From assembly GCF_048773025.1 (NCBI RefSeq), contig NC_133562.1, positions 27,377,501-27,441,500 of the forward strand: a stretch of DNA of 64,000 nt. Reading direction: 5' to 3'. Each line of letters starts with the position of its first letter. Positions within the stretch are counted from its first letter, which is position 1. Shown piece by piece: positions 1-13,700 of this stretch. This DNA comes from Camelus bactrianus. Taxonomy: Eukaryota > Chordata > Mammalia > Artiodactyla > Camelidae. The position numbers and the translations under genes were made by a program. The notes under the pieces are model-generated. The model worked only from the letters and a program-made list of their open reading frames with translations. It was not told the DNA's origin and made no database searches.

Positions 1-3000
1 CTAGCCCGAACACCGTTTTACAGTGAAAAATGCAGGAACTTCAAACCGGCACTAGGAAAGAGACTTTCAAAGCAGAGTAAATGTTTCTCCTGCAACACGT
101 TCCCTTTGTGTTAGATGAAAGAACGTCTCTCCTCATGCTCAGTTCTGAGAGATAAGTGTGTGTGAAAGCCATCCTTCACCTAGCTTGTTGGGAACACAAA
201 GTTTCTTTTCAGTTGCAAACCACACTGTATACATATATATAGGGAGGTACCAGTTCCAACTAGGTTTTACAGTGAAAACTGCAGGAACTTCAAACCGGCA
301 CTAGGAAACAGACTGAGAAACCAGAGTAAACGTTTCTCCTGCAACCCGTTCTCTTTGTGCTAGCTGAACGAAATTCTCTCCACACGCTCAGTTCTGAGAG
401 AAATATGTGTGTGAAAGCCTCCCTTCACCAAGCTTGTTGGGAAAAAAAAGATTCTTTTCAGTTGCAAACTACAATCCATACATTTACATGGGGAGGTACT
501 AGCTCCTACTCGGTTCTACAGTGAAAACTGCAGGAATTTCAAACCGGCACTAGGAAACAGACTGAGAAACCAGAGTAAAATCTCCCTGCATATATTTCCA
601 ATGTGCTAGCTAAACGAACGTCTCTCCACATGCTCAGTTCTGTGAGTTAAGTGTGTGTGAAAGCCATCCTTCACCTAGCTTGTTGGGAACACAAGTTTCT
701 TTTCAGTTGAAAACTAACTGTATACATATATATGGGGAGGTACCAGCTCCAACTCGGTTTTACAGTGAAAACTGCAGGAAATTCTACCAGCACTAGGAAA
801 CAGACTGAGAAACCATAGTAAACGTTTCCCTGCAAACCATTCCAATTGTGATAGCTAAACGAAAGTCTCTCCACATGCTCAGTTCTGAGAGATAAGTGAG
901 TGTGAAAGCTGTCCTTCACGTTGCTTGATGGGAACACAAAGTTTCCTTTCAGTTTCAAACTCCTCTCCATAAATATACATGGACAACACTAGTTCCAAAT
1001 CGGTTTTACAGTGAAAACTGCGGGATCTTCAAACCGGCTCTAGAAAACAGACTGAGAAAACAGAGTAAAAGTTTCTCCAACAAAAGTTCCCTTTGTGCTA
1101 GATGAACTAAAGTCTGTCCACATGCTCAGTTCTGAGAGATATGAGAGTGTTAAAGCCGTCCTTCACCTATCTTGTTGGGAACAAACGTTTCTTTTCAGTT
1201 GCAAAATTTATTCCTTACATATATATAGGGATTTACTAGCCCCAAATCGGTTTTACAGTGAAAAATGCAGGAACTACCATACGGCACTAGGAAACAGACT
1301 GAGAAACCAGAGTAAAATCTCCCTGCATATATTTCCAATGTGCTAGCTAAACGAACGTCTCTCCACATGCTTAGTTCTGTGAGTTAAGTGTGTGTGAAAG
1401 CCATCCTTCACCTAGCTTGTTGGGAACACAAGTTTCTTTTCAGTTGAAAACTAACTGTATACATATATATGGGGAGGTACCAGCTCCAACTCGGTTTTAC
1501 AGTGAAAACTGCAGGAAATTCTACCAGCACTAGGAAACAGACTGAGAAACCATAGTAAACGTTTCCCTGCAAACCATTCCAATTGTGATAGCTAAACGAA
1601 AGTCTCTCCACATGCTCAGTTCTGAGAGATAAGTGAGTGTGAAAGCTGTCCTTCACGTTGCTTGATGGGAACACAAAGTTTCCTTTCAGTTTCAAACTCC
1701 TCTCCATAAATATACATGGACAACACTAGTTCCAAATCGGTTTTACAGTGAAAACTGCGGGATCTTCAAACCGGCTCTAGAAAACAGACTGAGAAAACAG
1801 AGTAAAAGTTTCTCCAACAAAAGTTCCCTTTGTGCTAGATGAACTAAAGTCTGTCCACATGCTCAGTTCTGAGAGATATGAGAGTGTTAAAGCCGTCCTT
1901 CACCTATCTTGTTGGGAACAAACGTTTCTTTTCAGTTGCAAAATTTATTCCTTACATATATATAGGGATTTACTAGCCCCAAATCGGTTTTACAGTGAAA
2001 AATGCAGGAACTACCATACGGCACTAGGAAACAGACTGAGAAACCAGAGTAAACGTTTCTCCTGCTAACCGTTCCCGTTGTGCTAGCTGAACGAAAGTCT
2101 CTCCACACACTCAGTTCTGAGAGAAGAGTGTGTATGTAAGCCTCACTTCACATAGCTTGTTGGGAAAAAAAGTTTCTTTTCCGTTGCAAACTTCACTCCA
2201 TATACATATATGTGGAGGTACTAGCTCCAACTCGGTTTTATAGTGAATACTGCAGGAACTTCAAACCGGCACTAGGAAACAGACTGAGAAACCAGAGTAA
2301 AAGTTTCACTGCAAACCATTCCCATTGTGCTAGCTAAATGAACGTCTCTCCACATGCTCAGTTCTGAGAGATAATTGAGTGTGAAAGCTGTACTTCACGT
2401 TGCTTGATGGGAACACAAATTTTCCTTTCAGTTTCAAACTCCTCTCCATAAATATACATGGACAGTACTAGTTCCAACTCGGTTTTACACTGAAAACTGC
2501 GGGAAATTCAATCCGGCTCTAGGAAACAGACTGAGAAACCAGAGTAAACGTTTCTCCAGCAACAGTTCCCTTTGTGCTAGATGAACTAACTTCTCCCACA
2601 TACTCAGTTCTGAGAGATACTTGTGTGTGAAAGCCGTACTTCACCTAGCTTGCTGGGAACACAAATTTTCTTTTCAGTTGCAAACAGCACTCCATACATA
2701 CATATGGGGAGGTACAAAATCCAAATTTATTTTACAGTGAAAACTGCAGGAACTTCAAACCGGCACTAGGAAACAGACTTTGAAACCAGAGTAAATGTTT
2801 CTCCTGCAACCCGTTCCCTTTGGGCTAGATGAACGAACGTCTCACCAAATGCTCATTTCTGAGAGATATGTGTATTTGTAAGTGGTACTTCCCCAAGCTT
2901 GTTGGGAACACAAAGTTTCTTTTCAGTTGCAAACTCCAATCCATACATATACAAAGGAAAGTATTAGCTCCAACTCGGTTTTACACTGAAACCTGCAGGA

Positions 3001-4305
3001 ACTTCAATCCGGCAGTAGGAAACAGACTGGGAATCCACAGAAATAGTTTCTCCTGCAACCCGTTGCCTTTGTGCTAGAAGAATAAATGTCTCTCCACATG
3101 CTCAGTTCTGAGAGATAAGTGTGTGTGAAAGCCGTTCTTCACCTAGCTTGTTGGGAACACAAAGTTTTATTTCAGTTGCCAACTCCTCTCCATACATATA
3201 TATGGGTTGGTGCTAGCTCCTTCTCTGTTTTAAAGTGAAAACTGCAGGAAATTCACACCGGCTGTAGGAAACAGACTGAGAAACCAGAGTTAAAATTCCT
3301 CCTGCAATCCGTTCCCTTTGTGCTAGATGAACGAACGTCTCTCCACATGCTCAATTCTGAGAGATAAGTGTGTTTGAAAGCCGTCCTTCACCTAGCTTGT
3401 TGGGAACAGAAAGTTTCTTTTCATTTGCAAACAGCACTCCATACATATATATGGGGAGGTACATGCTCCAACTTGGTTTTACAGTGAAAACTGCAGGAAC
3501 TTCTAACCGGCACTAGGAAACAGACTTAGAATCTAGAGTAAATGTTTCTCCTGCAACCCGTTCCTTTTGGGCTAGATGAACGAATGTCTCTCCACATGCT
3601 CAGTTTTGAGATATAATTTTGTGTGAAAGCTGTCCTTCACCTAGCTTGATGGGAACAGAAAGTTTCCATTAATTTGCAAACTCCACTCCATACATTTACA
3701 TGGGCAGTACTAGTTCCAACTCGGTTTTAATGTGAAAACTGCAGGAAATTCAAACCGGCACTAGGAAACAGACTGAAAATCCAGAGTAAAATTTCTCCAG
3801 CAACCTTTCCATTTTTGCTAGATGAACGAACGTCTCTCCACATGCCCATTTCTGAGAGATAAGTGTGTGTGAAAGCCGCCCTTCAAATAGGTTTTTGGGA
3901 ACACAAAGATTCCTTACAGATGCAAACTACACTGCATACATATATATGGGGAGGTACTAGCTCTAACACGGTTTAACAGTGAAAACTGCAGGAAATTCAC
4001 ACCAGCAATAGGAAACTGAGAAACCAGGGTAAAAGTTTCCCTGCAAACCATTCCCATTGTGCTAGCTAAACGAACGTCTCTCCACATGCTCAGTTCTGAG
4101 AGATAAGTGAGTTTGAAAGCTGTCCTTCAAGTTGCTTGATGGGAACACAAGGTTTCCTTTCAGTTTCAAACTCCTCTCCATAAATATACATGGACAGTAG
4201 TAGTTCCAACTCGGTTTTACAGTGAAAACTGCGGGAACTTCAAACTGGCTCTAGGAAACAGGCTGAGCAACCAGAGTAAAAGTTTCTCCAGCAACAGTTC
4301 CCTTT
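1..4305. repeat. HOR unit 1, partial, with m5-m7 duplicated
   Basis: The window opens inside m2, whose last 107 bases are present and end in its 'ttcaaagcagag' signature. Monomer starts follow at 108 (m3), 357 (m4), 603 (m5), 848 (m6), 1095 (m7), then again 1340 (m5), 1585 (m6) and 1832 (m7). They continue 2080 (m8), 2327 (m9), 2574 (m10), 2822 (m11), 3071 (m12), 3320 (m13), 3569 (m14), 3815 (m15) and 4059 (m16). So 17 complete monomers stand where 14 would be expected. The first m7 copy ends with an m4-type tail, which makes it an m7/m4 hybrid. Confidence 0.9.
603..2076. repeat. 737-bp three-monomer tandem duplication (m5-m6-m7)
   Basis: 603-1339 and 1340-2076 are near-identical copies of three monomers, offset exactly 737 bp. 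Both m5 copies share a one-base shortening ('gggaacacaagtttc', where all other m5 copies read 'acacaaagtttc'), so one copy derives from the other. The exchange point is the m7/m4 hybrid around 1283-1317, where m4 and m7 share 'aaacagactgagaaacc'. This is what unequal crossing-over between misaligned monomers produces. Confidence 0.9.
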
Positions 4306-5543
4306 GTGCTAGATGAACTAACGTCTCTCCACATGCTCAGTTCTGAGAGATATGAGTGTGTGAAAGCCTCCCTTCACCTATCTTGTTGGGAACAAAAGTT
4401 TCCTTTCAGTTGCAAACTCTATTCCTTACATATATATAGGGATTTACTAGCCCCAACACGGTTTTACAGTGAAAAATGCAGGAACTACCATCCGGCACTA
4501 GGAAACAGACTGAGAAACCAGAGTAAACCTTTCTCGTGCAACCCGTTCCCTTTGTGCTAGCTGAACGAAAGTCTCTCCACACACTCAGTTCTGAGAGAAA
4601 AGTGTGTGTAAAAGCCTCCCTTCACCTATCTTGTTGTGAACACAAAGTTTCCTTTAAGTTTCAAACTCTATTCCTTACATAGATATAGGGATTTACTAGC
4701 CCGAACACCGTTTTACAGTGAAAAATGCAGGAACTTCAAACCGGCACTAGGAAAGAGACTTTCAAAGCAGAGTAAATGTTTCTCCTGCAACACGTTCCCT
4801 TTGTGTTAGATGAAAGAACGTCTCTCCTCATGCTCAGTTCTGAGAGATAAGTGTGTGTGAAAGCCATCCTTCACCTAGCTTGTTGGGAACACAAAGTTTC
4901 TTTTCAGTTGCAAACCACACTGTATACATATATATAGGGAGGTACCAGTTCCAACTAGGTTTTACAGTGAAAACTGCAGGAACTTCAAACCGGCACTAGG
5001 AAACAGACTGAGAAACCAGAGTAAACGTTTCTCCTGCAACCCGTTCTCTTTGTGCTAGCTGAACGAAATTCTCTCCACACGCTCAGTTCTGAGAGAAATA
5101 TGTGTGTGAAAGCCTCCCTTCACCAAGCTTGTTGGGAAAAAAAAGATTCTTTTCAGTTGCAAACTACAATCCATACATTTACATGGGGAGGTACTAGCTC
5201 CTACTCGGTTCTACAGTGAAAACTGCAGGAATTTCAAACCGGCACTAGGAAACAGACTGAGAAACCAGAGTAAAATCTCCCTGCATATATTTCCAATGTG
5301 CTAGCTAAACGAACGTCTCTCCACATGCTCAGTTCTGTGAGTTAAGTGTGTGTGAAAGCCATCCTTCACCTAGCTTGTTGGGAACACAAAGTTTCTTTTC
5401 AGTTGAAAACTAACTGTATACATATATATGGGGAGGTACCAGCTCCAACTCGGTTTTACAGTGAAAACTGCAGGAAATTCTACCAGCACTAGGAAACAGA
5501 CTGAGAAACCATAGTAAACGTTTCCCTGCAAACCATTCCAATT

Positions 5544-8014
5544 GTTATAGCTAAATGAAAGTCTCTCCACATGCTCAGTTCTGAGAGATAAGTGAGTGTG
5601 AAAGCTGTCCTTCACGTTGCTTGATGGGAACACAAAGTTTCCTTTCAGTTTCAAACTCCTCTCCATAAATATACATGGACAACACTAGTTCCAAATCGGT
5701 TTTACAGTGAAAACTGCGGGATCTTCAAACCGGCTCTAGGAAACAGACTGAGAAAACAGAGTAAAAGTTTCTCCAACAAAAGTTCCCTTTGTGCTAGATG
5801 AACTAAAGTCTGTCCACATGCTCAGTTCTGAGAGATATGAGAGTGTTAAAGCCGTCCTTCACCTATCTTGTTGGGAACAAACGTTTCTTTTCAGTTGCAA
5901 AATTTATTCCTTACATATATATAGGGATTTACTAGCCCCAAATCGGTTTTACAGTGAAAAATGCAGGAACTACCATACGGCACTAGGAAACAGACTGAGA
6001 AACCAGAGTAAACGTTTCTCCTGCTAACCGTTCCCGTTGTGCTAGCTGAACGAAAGTCTCTCCACACACTCAGTTCTGAGAGAAGAGTGTGTGTTTAAGC
6101 CTCACTTCACATAGCTTGTTGGGAAAAAAAGTTTCTTTTCCGTTGCAAACTTCACTCCATATACATATATGTGGAGGTACTAGCTCCAACTCGGTTTTAT
6201 AGTGAATACTGCAGGAACTTCAAACCGGCACTAGGAAACAGACTGAGAAACCAGAGTAAAAGTTTCACTGCAAACCTTTCCCATTGTGCTAGCTAAATGA
6301 ACGTCTCTCCACATGCTCAGTTCTGAGAGATAATTGAGTGTGAAAGCTGTACTTCACGTTGCTTGATGGGAACACAAGTTTTCCTTTCAGTTTCAAACTC
6401 CTCTCCATAAATATACATGGACAGTACTAGTTCCAACTCGGTTTTACACTGAAAACTGCGGGAAATTCAATCCGGCTCTAGGAAACAGACTGAGAAACCA
6501 GAGTAAAAGTTTCTCCAGCAACAGTTCCCTTTGTGCTAGATGAACTAATTTCTCCCACATACTCAGTTCTGAGAGATACTTGTGTGTGAAAGCCATCCTT
6601 CACCTAGCTTGTTGGGAACACAAAGTTTCTTTTCAGTTGAAAACTAACTGTATACATATATATGGGGAGGTACCAGCTCCAACTCGGTTTTACAGTGAAA
6701 ACTGCAGGAAATTCTACCAGCACTAGGAAACAGACTGAGAAACCATAGTAAACGTTTCCCTGCAAACCATTCCAATTGTGATAGCTAAACGAAAGTCTCT
6801 CCACATGCTCAGTTCTGAGAGATAAGTGAGTGTGAAAGCTTTCCTTCACGTTGCTTAATGGGAACACAAAGTTTCCTTTCAGTTTCAAACTCCTCTCCAT
6901 AAATATACATGGACAACACTAGTTCCAAATCGGTTTTACAGTGAAAACTGCGGGATCTTCAAACCGGCTCTAGAAAACAGACTGAGAAAACAGAGTAAAA
7001 GTTTCTCCAACAAAAGTTCCCTTTGTGCTAGATGAACTAAAGTCTGTCCACATGCTCAGTTCTGAGAGATATGAGAGTGTTAAAGCCGTCCTTCACCTAT
7101 CTTGTTGGGAACAAACGTTTCTTTTCAGTTGCAAAATTTATTCCTTACATATATATAGGGATTTACTAGCCCCAAATCGGTTTTACAGTGAAAAATGCAG
7201 GAACTACCATACGGCACTAGGAAACAGACTGAGAAACCAGAGTAAACGTTTCTCCTGCTAACCGTTCCCGTTGTGCTAGCTGAACGAAAGTCTCTCCACA
7301 CACTCAGTTCTGAGAGAAGAGTGTGTATGTAAGCCTCACTTCACATAGCTTGTTGGGAAAAAAAGTTTCTTTTCCGTTGCAAACTTCACTCCATATACAT
7401 ATATGTGGAGGTACTAGCTCCAACTCGGTTTTATAGTGAATACTGCAGGAACTTCAAACCGGCACTAGGAAACAGACTGAGAAACCAGAGTAAAAGTTTC
7501 ACTGCAAACCATTCCCATTGTGCTAGCTAAATGAACGTCTCTCCACATGCTCAGTTCTGAGAGATAATTGAGTGTGAAAGCTGTACTTCACGTTGCTTGA
7601 TGGGAACACAAATTTTCCTTTCAGTTTCAAACTCCTCTCCATAAATATACATGGACAGTACTAGTTCCAACTCGGTTTTACACTGAAAACTGCGGGAAAT
7701 TCAATCCGGCTCTAGGAAACAGACTGAGAAACCAGAGTAAAAGTTTCTCCAGCAACAGTTCCCTTTGTGCTAGATGAACTAACTTCTCCCACATACTCAG
7801 TTCTGAGAGATACTTGTGTGTGAAAGCCGTACTTCACCTAGCTTGCTGGGAACACAAAGTTTCTTTTCAGTTGCAAACAGCACTCCATACATACATATGG
7901 GGAGGTACAAAATCCAAATTTATTTTACAGTGAAAACTGCAGGAACTTCAAACCGGCACTAGGAAACAGACTTTGAAACCAGAGTAAATGTTTCTCCTGC
8001 AACCCGTTCCCTTT
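5544..8014. repeat. Five-monomer duplication m6-m10 inside HOR unit 2
   Basis: m6-m10 occurs at 5544-6777 and again at 6778-8014, offset 1,234 bp, joined through the m10/m5 hybrid at 6533. The two copies are not each other's closest relatives. The first m6 reads 'ttgttatagctaaatg', like the units at 10741 and 14700. The second reads 'ttgtgatagctaaacg', like the m6 copies at 848 and 1585. The second copy therefore looks acquired from a differently marked HOR rather than copied from its neighbour. Confidence 0.85.
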
Positions 8015-10493
8015 GGGCTAGATGAACGAACGTCTCACCAAATGCTCATTTCTGAGAGATATGTGTATTTGTAAGTGGTACTTCCCCAAGCTTGTTGGGA
8101 ACACAAAGTTTCTTTTCAGTTGCAAACTCCAATCCATACATATACAAAGGAAAGTATTAGCTCCAACTCGGTTTTACACTGAAACCTGCAGGAACTTCAA
8201 TCCGGCAGTAGGAAACAGACTGGGAATCCACAGAAATAGTTTCTCCTGCAACCCGTTGCCTTTGTGCTAGAAGAATAAATGTCTCTCCACATGCTCAGTT
8301 CTGAGAGATAAGTGTGTGTGAAAGCCGTTCTTCACCTAGCTTGTTGGGAACACAAAGTTTTATTTCAGTTGCCAACTCCTCTCCATACATATATATGGGT
8401 TGGTGCTAGCTCCTTCTCTGTTTTAAAGTGAAAACTGCAGGAAATTCACACCGGCTGTAGGAAACAGACTGAGAAACCAGAGTTAAAATTCCTCCTGCAA
8501 TCCGTTCCCTTTGTGCTAGATGAACGAACGTCTCTCCACATGCTCAATTCTGAGAGATAAGTGTGTTTGAAAGCCGTCCTTCACCTAGCTTGTTGGGAAC
8601 AGAAAGTTTCTTTTCATTTGCAAACAGCACTCCATACATATATATGGGGAGGTACATGCTCCAACTTGGTTTTACAGTGAAAACTGCAGGAACTTCTAAC
8701 CGGCACTAGGAAACAGACTTAGAATCTAGAGTAAATGTTTCTCCTGCAACCCGTTCCTTTTGGGCTAGATGAACGAATGTCTCTCCACATGCTCAGTTTT
8801 GAGATATAATTTTGTGTGAAAGCTGTCCTTCACCTAGCTTGATGGGAACAGAAAGTTTCCATTAATTTGCAAACTCCACTCCATACATTTACATGGGCAG
8901 TAGTAGTTCCAACTCGGTTTTAATGTGAAAACTGCAGGAAATTCAAACCGGCACTAGGAAACAGACTGAAAATCCAGAGTAAAATTTCTCCAGCAACCTT
9001 TCCATTTTTGCTAGATGAAAGAACGTCTATCCACATGCCCATTTCTGAGAGATAAGTGTGTGTGAAAGCCACCCTTCAAATAGGTTTTTGGGAACACAAA
9101 GATTCCTTACAGATGCAAACTACACTGCATAAATATATATGGGGAGGTACTAGCTCTAACACGGTTTAATAGTGAAAACTGCAGGAACTTCAAACCGGCA
9201 CTAGGAAACAGACTTTGAAACCAGAGTAAATGTTTCTCCTGCAACCCGTTCCCTTTGGGCTAGATGAACGAACGTCTCACCAAATGCTCATTTCTGAGAG
9301 ATATGTGTATTTGTAAGTGGTACTTCCCCAAGCTTGTTGGGAACACAAAGTTTCTTTTCAGTTGCAAACTCCAATCCATACATATACAAAGGAAAGTATT
9401 AGCTCCAACTCGGTTTTACACTGAAACCTGCAGGAACTTCAATCCGGCAGTAGGAAACAGACTGGGAATCCACAGAAATAGTTTCTCCTGCAACCCTTTG
9501 CCTTTGTGCTAGAAGAATAAATGTCTCTCCACATGCTCAGTTCTGAGAGATAAGTGTGTGTGAAAGCCGTTCTTCACCTAGCTTGTTGGGAACACAAAGT
9601 TTTATTTCAGTTGCCAACTCCTCTCCATACATATATATGGGTTGGTGCTAGCTCCTTCTCTGTTTTAAAGTGAAAACTGCAGGAAATTCACACCGGCTGT
9701 AGGAAACAGACTGAGAATCCAGAGTTAAAATTCCCCCTGCAATCCGTTCCCTTTGTGCTAGATGAACGAACGTCTCTCCACATGCTCAATTCTGAGAGAT
9801 AAGTGTGTTTGAAAGCCGTCCTTCACCTAGCTTGTTGGGAACAGAAAGTTTCTTTTCATTTGCAAACAGCACTCCATACATATATATGGGGAGGTACATG
9901 CTCCAACTTGGTTTTACAGTGAAAACTGCAGGAACTTCTAACCGGCACTAGGAAACAGACTTAGAATCTAGAGTAAATGTTTCTCCTGCAACCCGTTCCT
10001 TTTGGGCTAGATGAACGAATGTCTCTCCACATGCTCAGTTTTGAGATATAATTTTGTGTGAAAGCTGTCCTTCACCTAGCTTGATGGGAACAGAAAGTTT
10101 CCATTAATTTGCAAACTCCACTCCATACATTTACATGGGCAGTACTAGTTCCAACTTGGTTTTAATGTGAAAACTGCAGGAAATTCAAACCGGCACTAGG
10201 AAACAGACTGAAAATCCAGAGTAAAATTTCTCCAGCAACCTTTCCATTTTTGCTAGATGAACGAACGTCTCTCCACATGCCCATTTCTGAGAGATAAGTG
10301 TGTGTGAAAGCCGCCCTTCAAATAGGTTTTTGGGAACACAAAGATTCCTTACAGATGCAAACTACACTGCGTACATATATATGGGGAGGTACTAGCTCTA
10401 ACACGGTTTAATAGTGAAAACTGCAGGAAATTCACACCAGCAATAGGAAACTGAGAAACCAGGGTAAAAGTTTCCCTGCAAACCATTCCCATT
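8015..10493. repeat. Five-monomer duplication m11-m15 inside HOR unit 2
   Basis: m11-m15 occurs at 8015-9256 and again at 9257-10493, offset 1,242 bp. The join is a hybrid monomer beginning at 9008 as m15 ('ttcaaataggtttttggg') and ending as m10 ('aaacagactttgaaacc'), which restores the normal approach to m11. The exchange lies near 9170-9195, in the shared 'agtgaaaactgcagg' block. The same five-monomer module appears twice more, diverged, in the right flank. Confidence 0.87.
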
Positions 10494-10740
10494 GTGCTAG
10501 CTAAAAGAACGTCTCTCCACATGCTCAGTTCTGAGAGATAAGTGAGTTTGAAAGCTGTCCTTCAAGTTGCTTGATGGGAACACAAGGTTTCCTTTCAGTT
10601 TCAAATTCCTCTCCATAAATATACATGGACAGTAGTAGTTCCAACTCGGTTTTACAGTGAAAACTGCGGGAACTTCAAACTGGCTCTAGGAAACAGGCTG
10701 AGCAACCAGAGTAAAAGTTTCTCCAGCAACAGTTCCCTTT

Positions 10741-13700
10741 GTGCTAGATGAACTAACGTCTCTCCACATGCTCAGTTCTGAGAGATATGAGTGTGTGAAA
10801 GCCTCCCTTCACCTATCTTGTTGGGAACAAAAGTTTCCTTTCAGTTGCAAACTCTATTCCTTACATATATATAGGTATTTACTAGCCCCAACACGGTTTT
10901 ACAGTGAAAAATGCAGGAACTACCATCCGGCAGTAGGAAACAGACTGAGAAACCAGAGTAAACCTTTCTCATGCAACCCGTTCCCTTTGTGCTAGCTGAA
11001 CGAAAGTCTCTCCACACACTCAGTTCTGAGAGAAAAGTGTGTGTAAAAGCCTCCCTTCACCTATCTTGTTGTGAACACAAAGTTTCCTTTAAGTTTCAAA
11101 CTCTATTCCTTACATAGATATAGGGATTTACTAGCCCGAACACCGTTTTACAGTGAAAAATGCAGGAACTTCAAACCGGCACTAGGAAAGAGACTTTCAA
11201 AGCAGAGTAAATGTTTCTCCTGCAACACGTTCCCTTTGTGTTAGATGAAAGAACGTCTTTCCTCATGCTCAGTTCTGAGAGATAAGTGTGTGTGAAAGCC
11301 ATTCTTCACCTAGCTTGTTGGGAACACAAAGTTTCTTTTCAGTTGCAAACCACACTGTATACATATATATAGGGAGGTACCAGTTCCAACTAGGTTTTAC
11401 AGTGAAAACTGCAGGAACTTCAAACCGGCACTAGGAAACAGACTGAGAAACCAGAGTAAACGTTTCTCCTGCAACCCGTTCTCTTTGTGCTAGCTGAACG
11501 AAATTCTCTCCACACGCTCAGTTCTGAGAGAAATATGTGTGTGAAAGCCTCCCTTCACCAAGCTTGTTGGGAAAAAAAAGATTCTTTTCAGTTGCAAACT
11601 ACAATCCATACATTTACATGGGGAGGTACTAGCTCCTACTCGGTTCTACAGTGAAAACTGCAGGAATTTCAAACCGGCACTAGGAAACAGACTGAGAAAC
11701 CAGAGTAAAATCTCCCTACATATATTTCCAATGTGCTAGCTAAACGAACGTCTCTCCACATGCTCAGTTCTGTGAGTTAAGTGTGTGTGAAAGCCATCCT
11801 TCACCTAGCTTGTTGGGAACACAAAGTTTCTTTTCAGTTGAAAACTAACTGTATACATATATATGGGGAGGTACCAGCTCCAACTCGGTTTTACAGTGAA
11901 AACTGCAGGAAATTCTACCAGCACTAGGAAACAGATTGAGAAACCATAGTAAACGTTTCCCTGCAAACCATTCCAATTGTTATAGCTAAATGAAAGTCTC
12001 TCCACATGCTCAGTTCTGAGAGATAAGTGAGTGTGAAAGCTGTCCTTCACGTTGCTTGATGGGAACACAAAGTTTCCTTTCAGTTTCAAACTCCTCTCCA
12101 TAAATATACATGGACAACACTAGTTCCAAATCGGTTTTACAGTGAAAACTGCGGGATCTTCAAACCGGCTCTAGGAAACAGACTGAGAAAACAGAGTAAA
12201 AGTTTCTCCAACAAAAGTTCCCTTTGTGCTAGATGAACTAAAGTCTGTCCACATGCTCAGTTCTGAGAGATATGAGAGTGTTAAAGCCGTCCTTCACCTA
12301 TCTTGTTGGGAACAAACGTTTCTTTTCAGTTGCAAAATTTATTCCTTACATATATATAGGGATTTACTAGCCCCAAATCGGTTTTACAGTGAAAAATGCA
12401 GGAACTACCATACGGCACTAGGAAACAGACTGAGAAACCAGAGTAAACGTTTCTCCTGCAACCCGATCCCTTTGTGCCAGCTGAACGAAAGTCTCTCCAC
12501 ACACTCAGTTCTGAGAGAAGAGTATGTGTTTAAGCCTCACTTCACATAGCTTGTTGGGAAAAAAAGTTTCTTTTCCGTTGCAAACTTCACTCCATATACA
12601 TATATGTGGAGGTACTAGCTCCAACTCGGTTTTATAGTGAATACTGCAGGAACTTCAAACCGGCACTAGGAAACAGACTGAGAAACCAGAGTAAAAGTTT
12701 CACTGCAAACCTTTCCCATTGTGCTAGCTAAATGAACGTCTCTCCACATGCTCAGTTCTGAGAGATAATTGAGTGTGAAAGCTGTACTTCACGTTGCTTG
12801 ATGGGAACACAAGTTTTCCTTTCAGTTTCAAACTCCTCTCCATAAATATACATGGACAGTACTAGTTCCAACTCGGTTTTACACTGAAAACTGCGGGAAA
12901 TTCAATCCGGCTCTAGGAAACAGACTGAGAAACCAGAGTAAAAGTTTCTCCAGCAACAGTTCCCTTTGTGCTAGATGAACTAACTTCTCCCACATACTCA
13001 GTTCTGAGAGATAATTGTGTGTGAAAGCCGTACTTCACCTAGCTTGCTGGGAACACAAAGTTTCTTTTCAGTTGCAAACAGCACTCCATACATACATATG
13101 GGGAGGTACAAAATCCAAATTTATTTTACAGTGAAAACTGCAGGAACTTCAAACCGGCACTAGGAAACAGACTTTGAAACTAGAGTAAATATTTCTCCTG
13201 CAACCCGTTCCCTTTGGGCTAGATGAACGAACGTCTCACCAAATGCTCATTTCTGAGAGATATGTGTATTTGTAAGTGGTACTTCCCCAAGCTTGTTGGG
13301 AACACAAAGTTTCTTTTCAGTTGCAAACTCCAATCCATACATATACAAAGGAAAGTATTAGCTCCAACTCGGTTTTACACTGAAACCTGCAGGAACTTCA
13401 ATCCGGCAGTAGGAAACAGACTGGGAATCCACAGAAATAGTTTCTCCTGCAACCCGTTGCCTTTGTGCTAGAAGAATAAATGTCTCTCCACATGCTCAGT
13501 TCTGAGAGATAAGTGTGTGTGAAAGCCGTTCTTCACCTAGCTTGTTGGGAACACAAAGTTTTATTTCAGTTGCCAACTCCTCTCCATACATATATATGGG
13601 TTGGTGCTAGCTCCTTCTCTGTTTTAAAGTGAAAACTGCAGGAAATTCACACCGGCTGTAGGAAACAGACTGAGAAACCAGAGTTAAAATTCCTCCTGCA

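Larger units (their letters stand above)
4306..10740. repeat. HOR unit 2, expanded to 26 monomers (6,435 bp)
   Basis: Starts are 4306 m1, 4554 m2, 4803 m3, 5052 m4, 5298 m5, 5544 m6, 5791 m7, 6039 m8, 6286 m9 and 6533 (m10/m5 hybrid). They continue 6778 m6, 7025 m7, 7273 m8, 7520 m9, 7767 m10, 8015 m11, 8264 m12, 8513 m13, 8762 m14 and 9008 (m15/m10 hybrid). The last six are 9257 m11, 9506 m12, 9755 m13, 10004 m14, 10250 m15 and 10494 m16. Two five-monomer blocks are therefore present twice. Both hybrids switch identity inside conserved sequence, as expected for out-of-register recombination. The excess over 3,959 bp is 2,476 bp, ten monomers. Confidence 0.9.

Noticed and set aside
12226-12549. 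Longest open frame, 107 codons, plus-strand, GTG start
   Set aside because: It lies wholly in m7/m8 satellite. It exists only because a base change removes the stop seen in other copies. It has no domain, promoter or neighbour, and the monomer and HOR lengths are not multiples of three.
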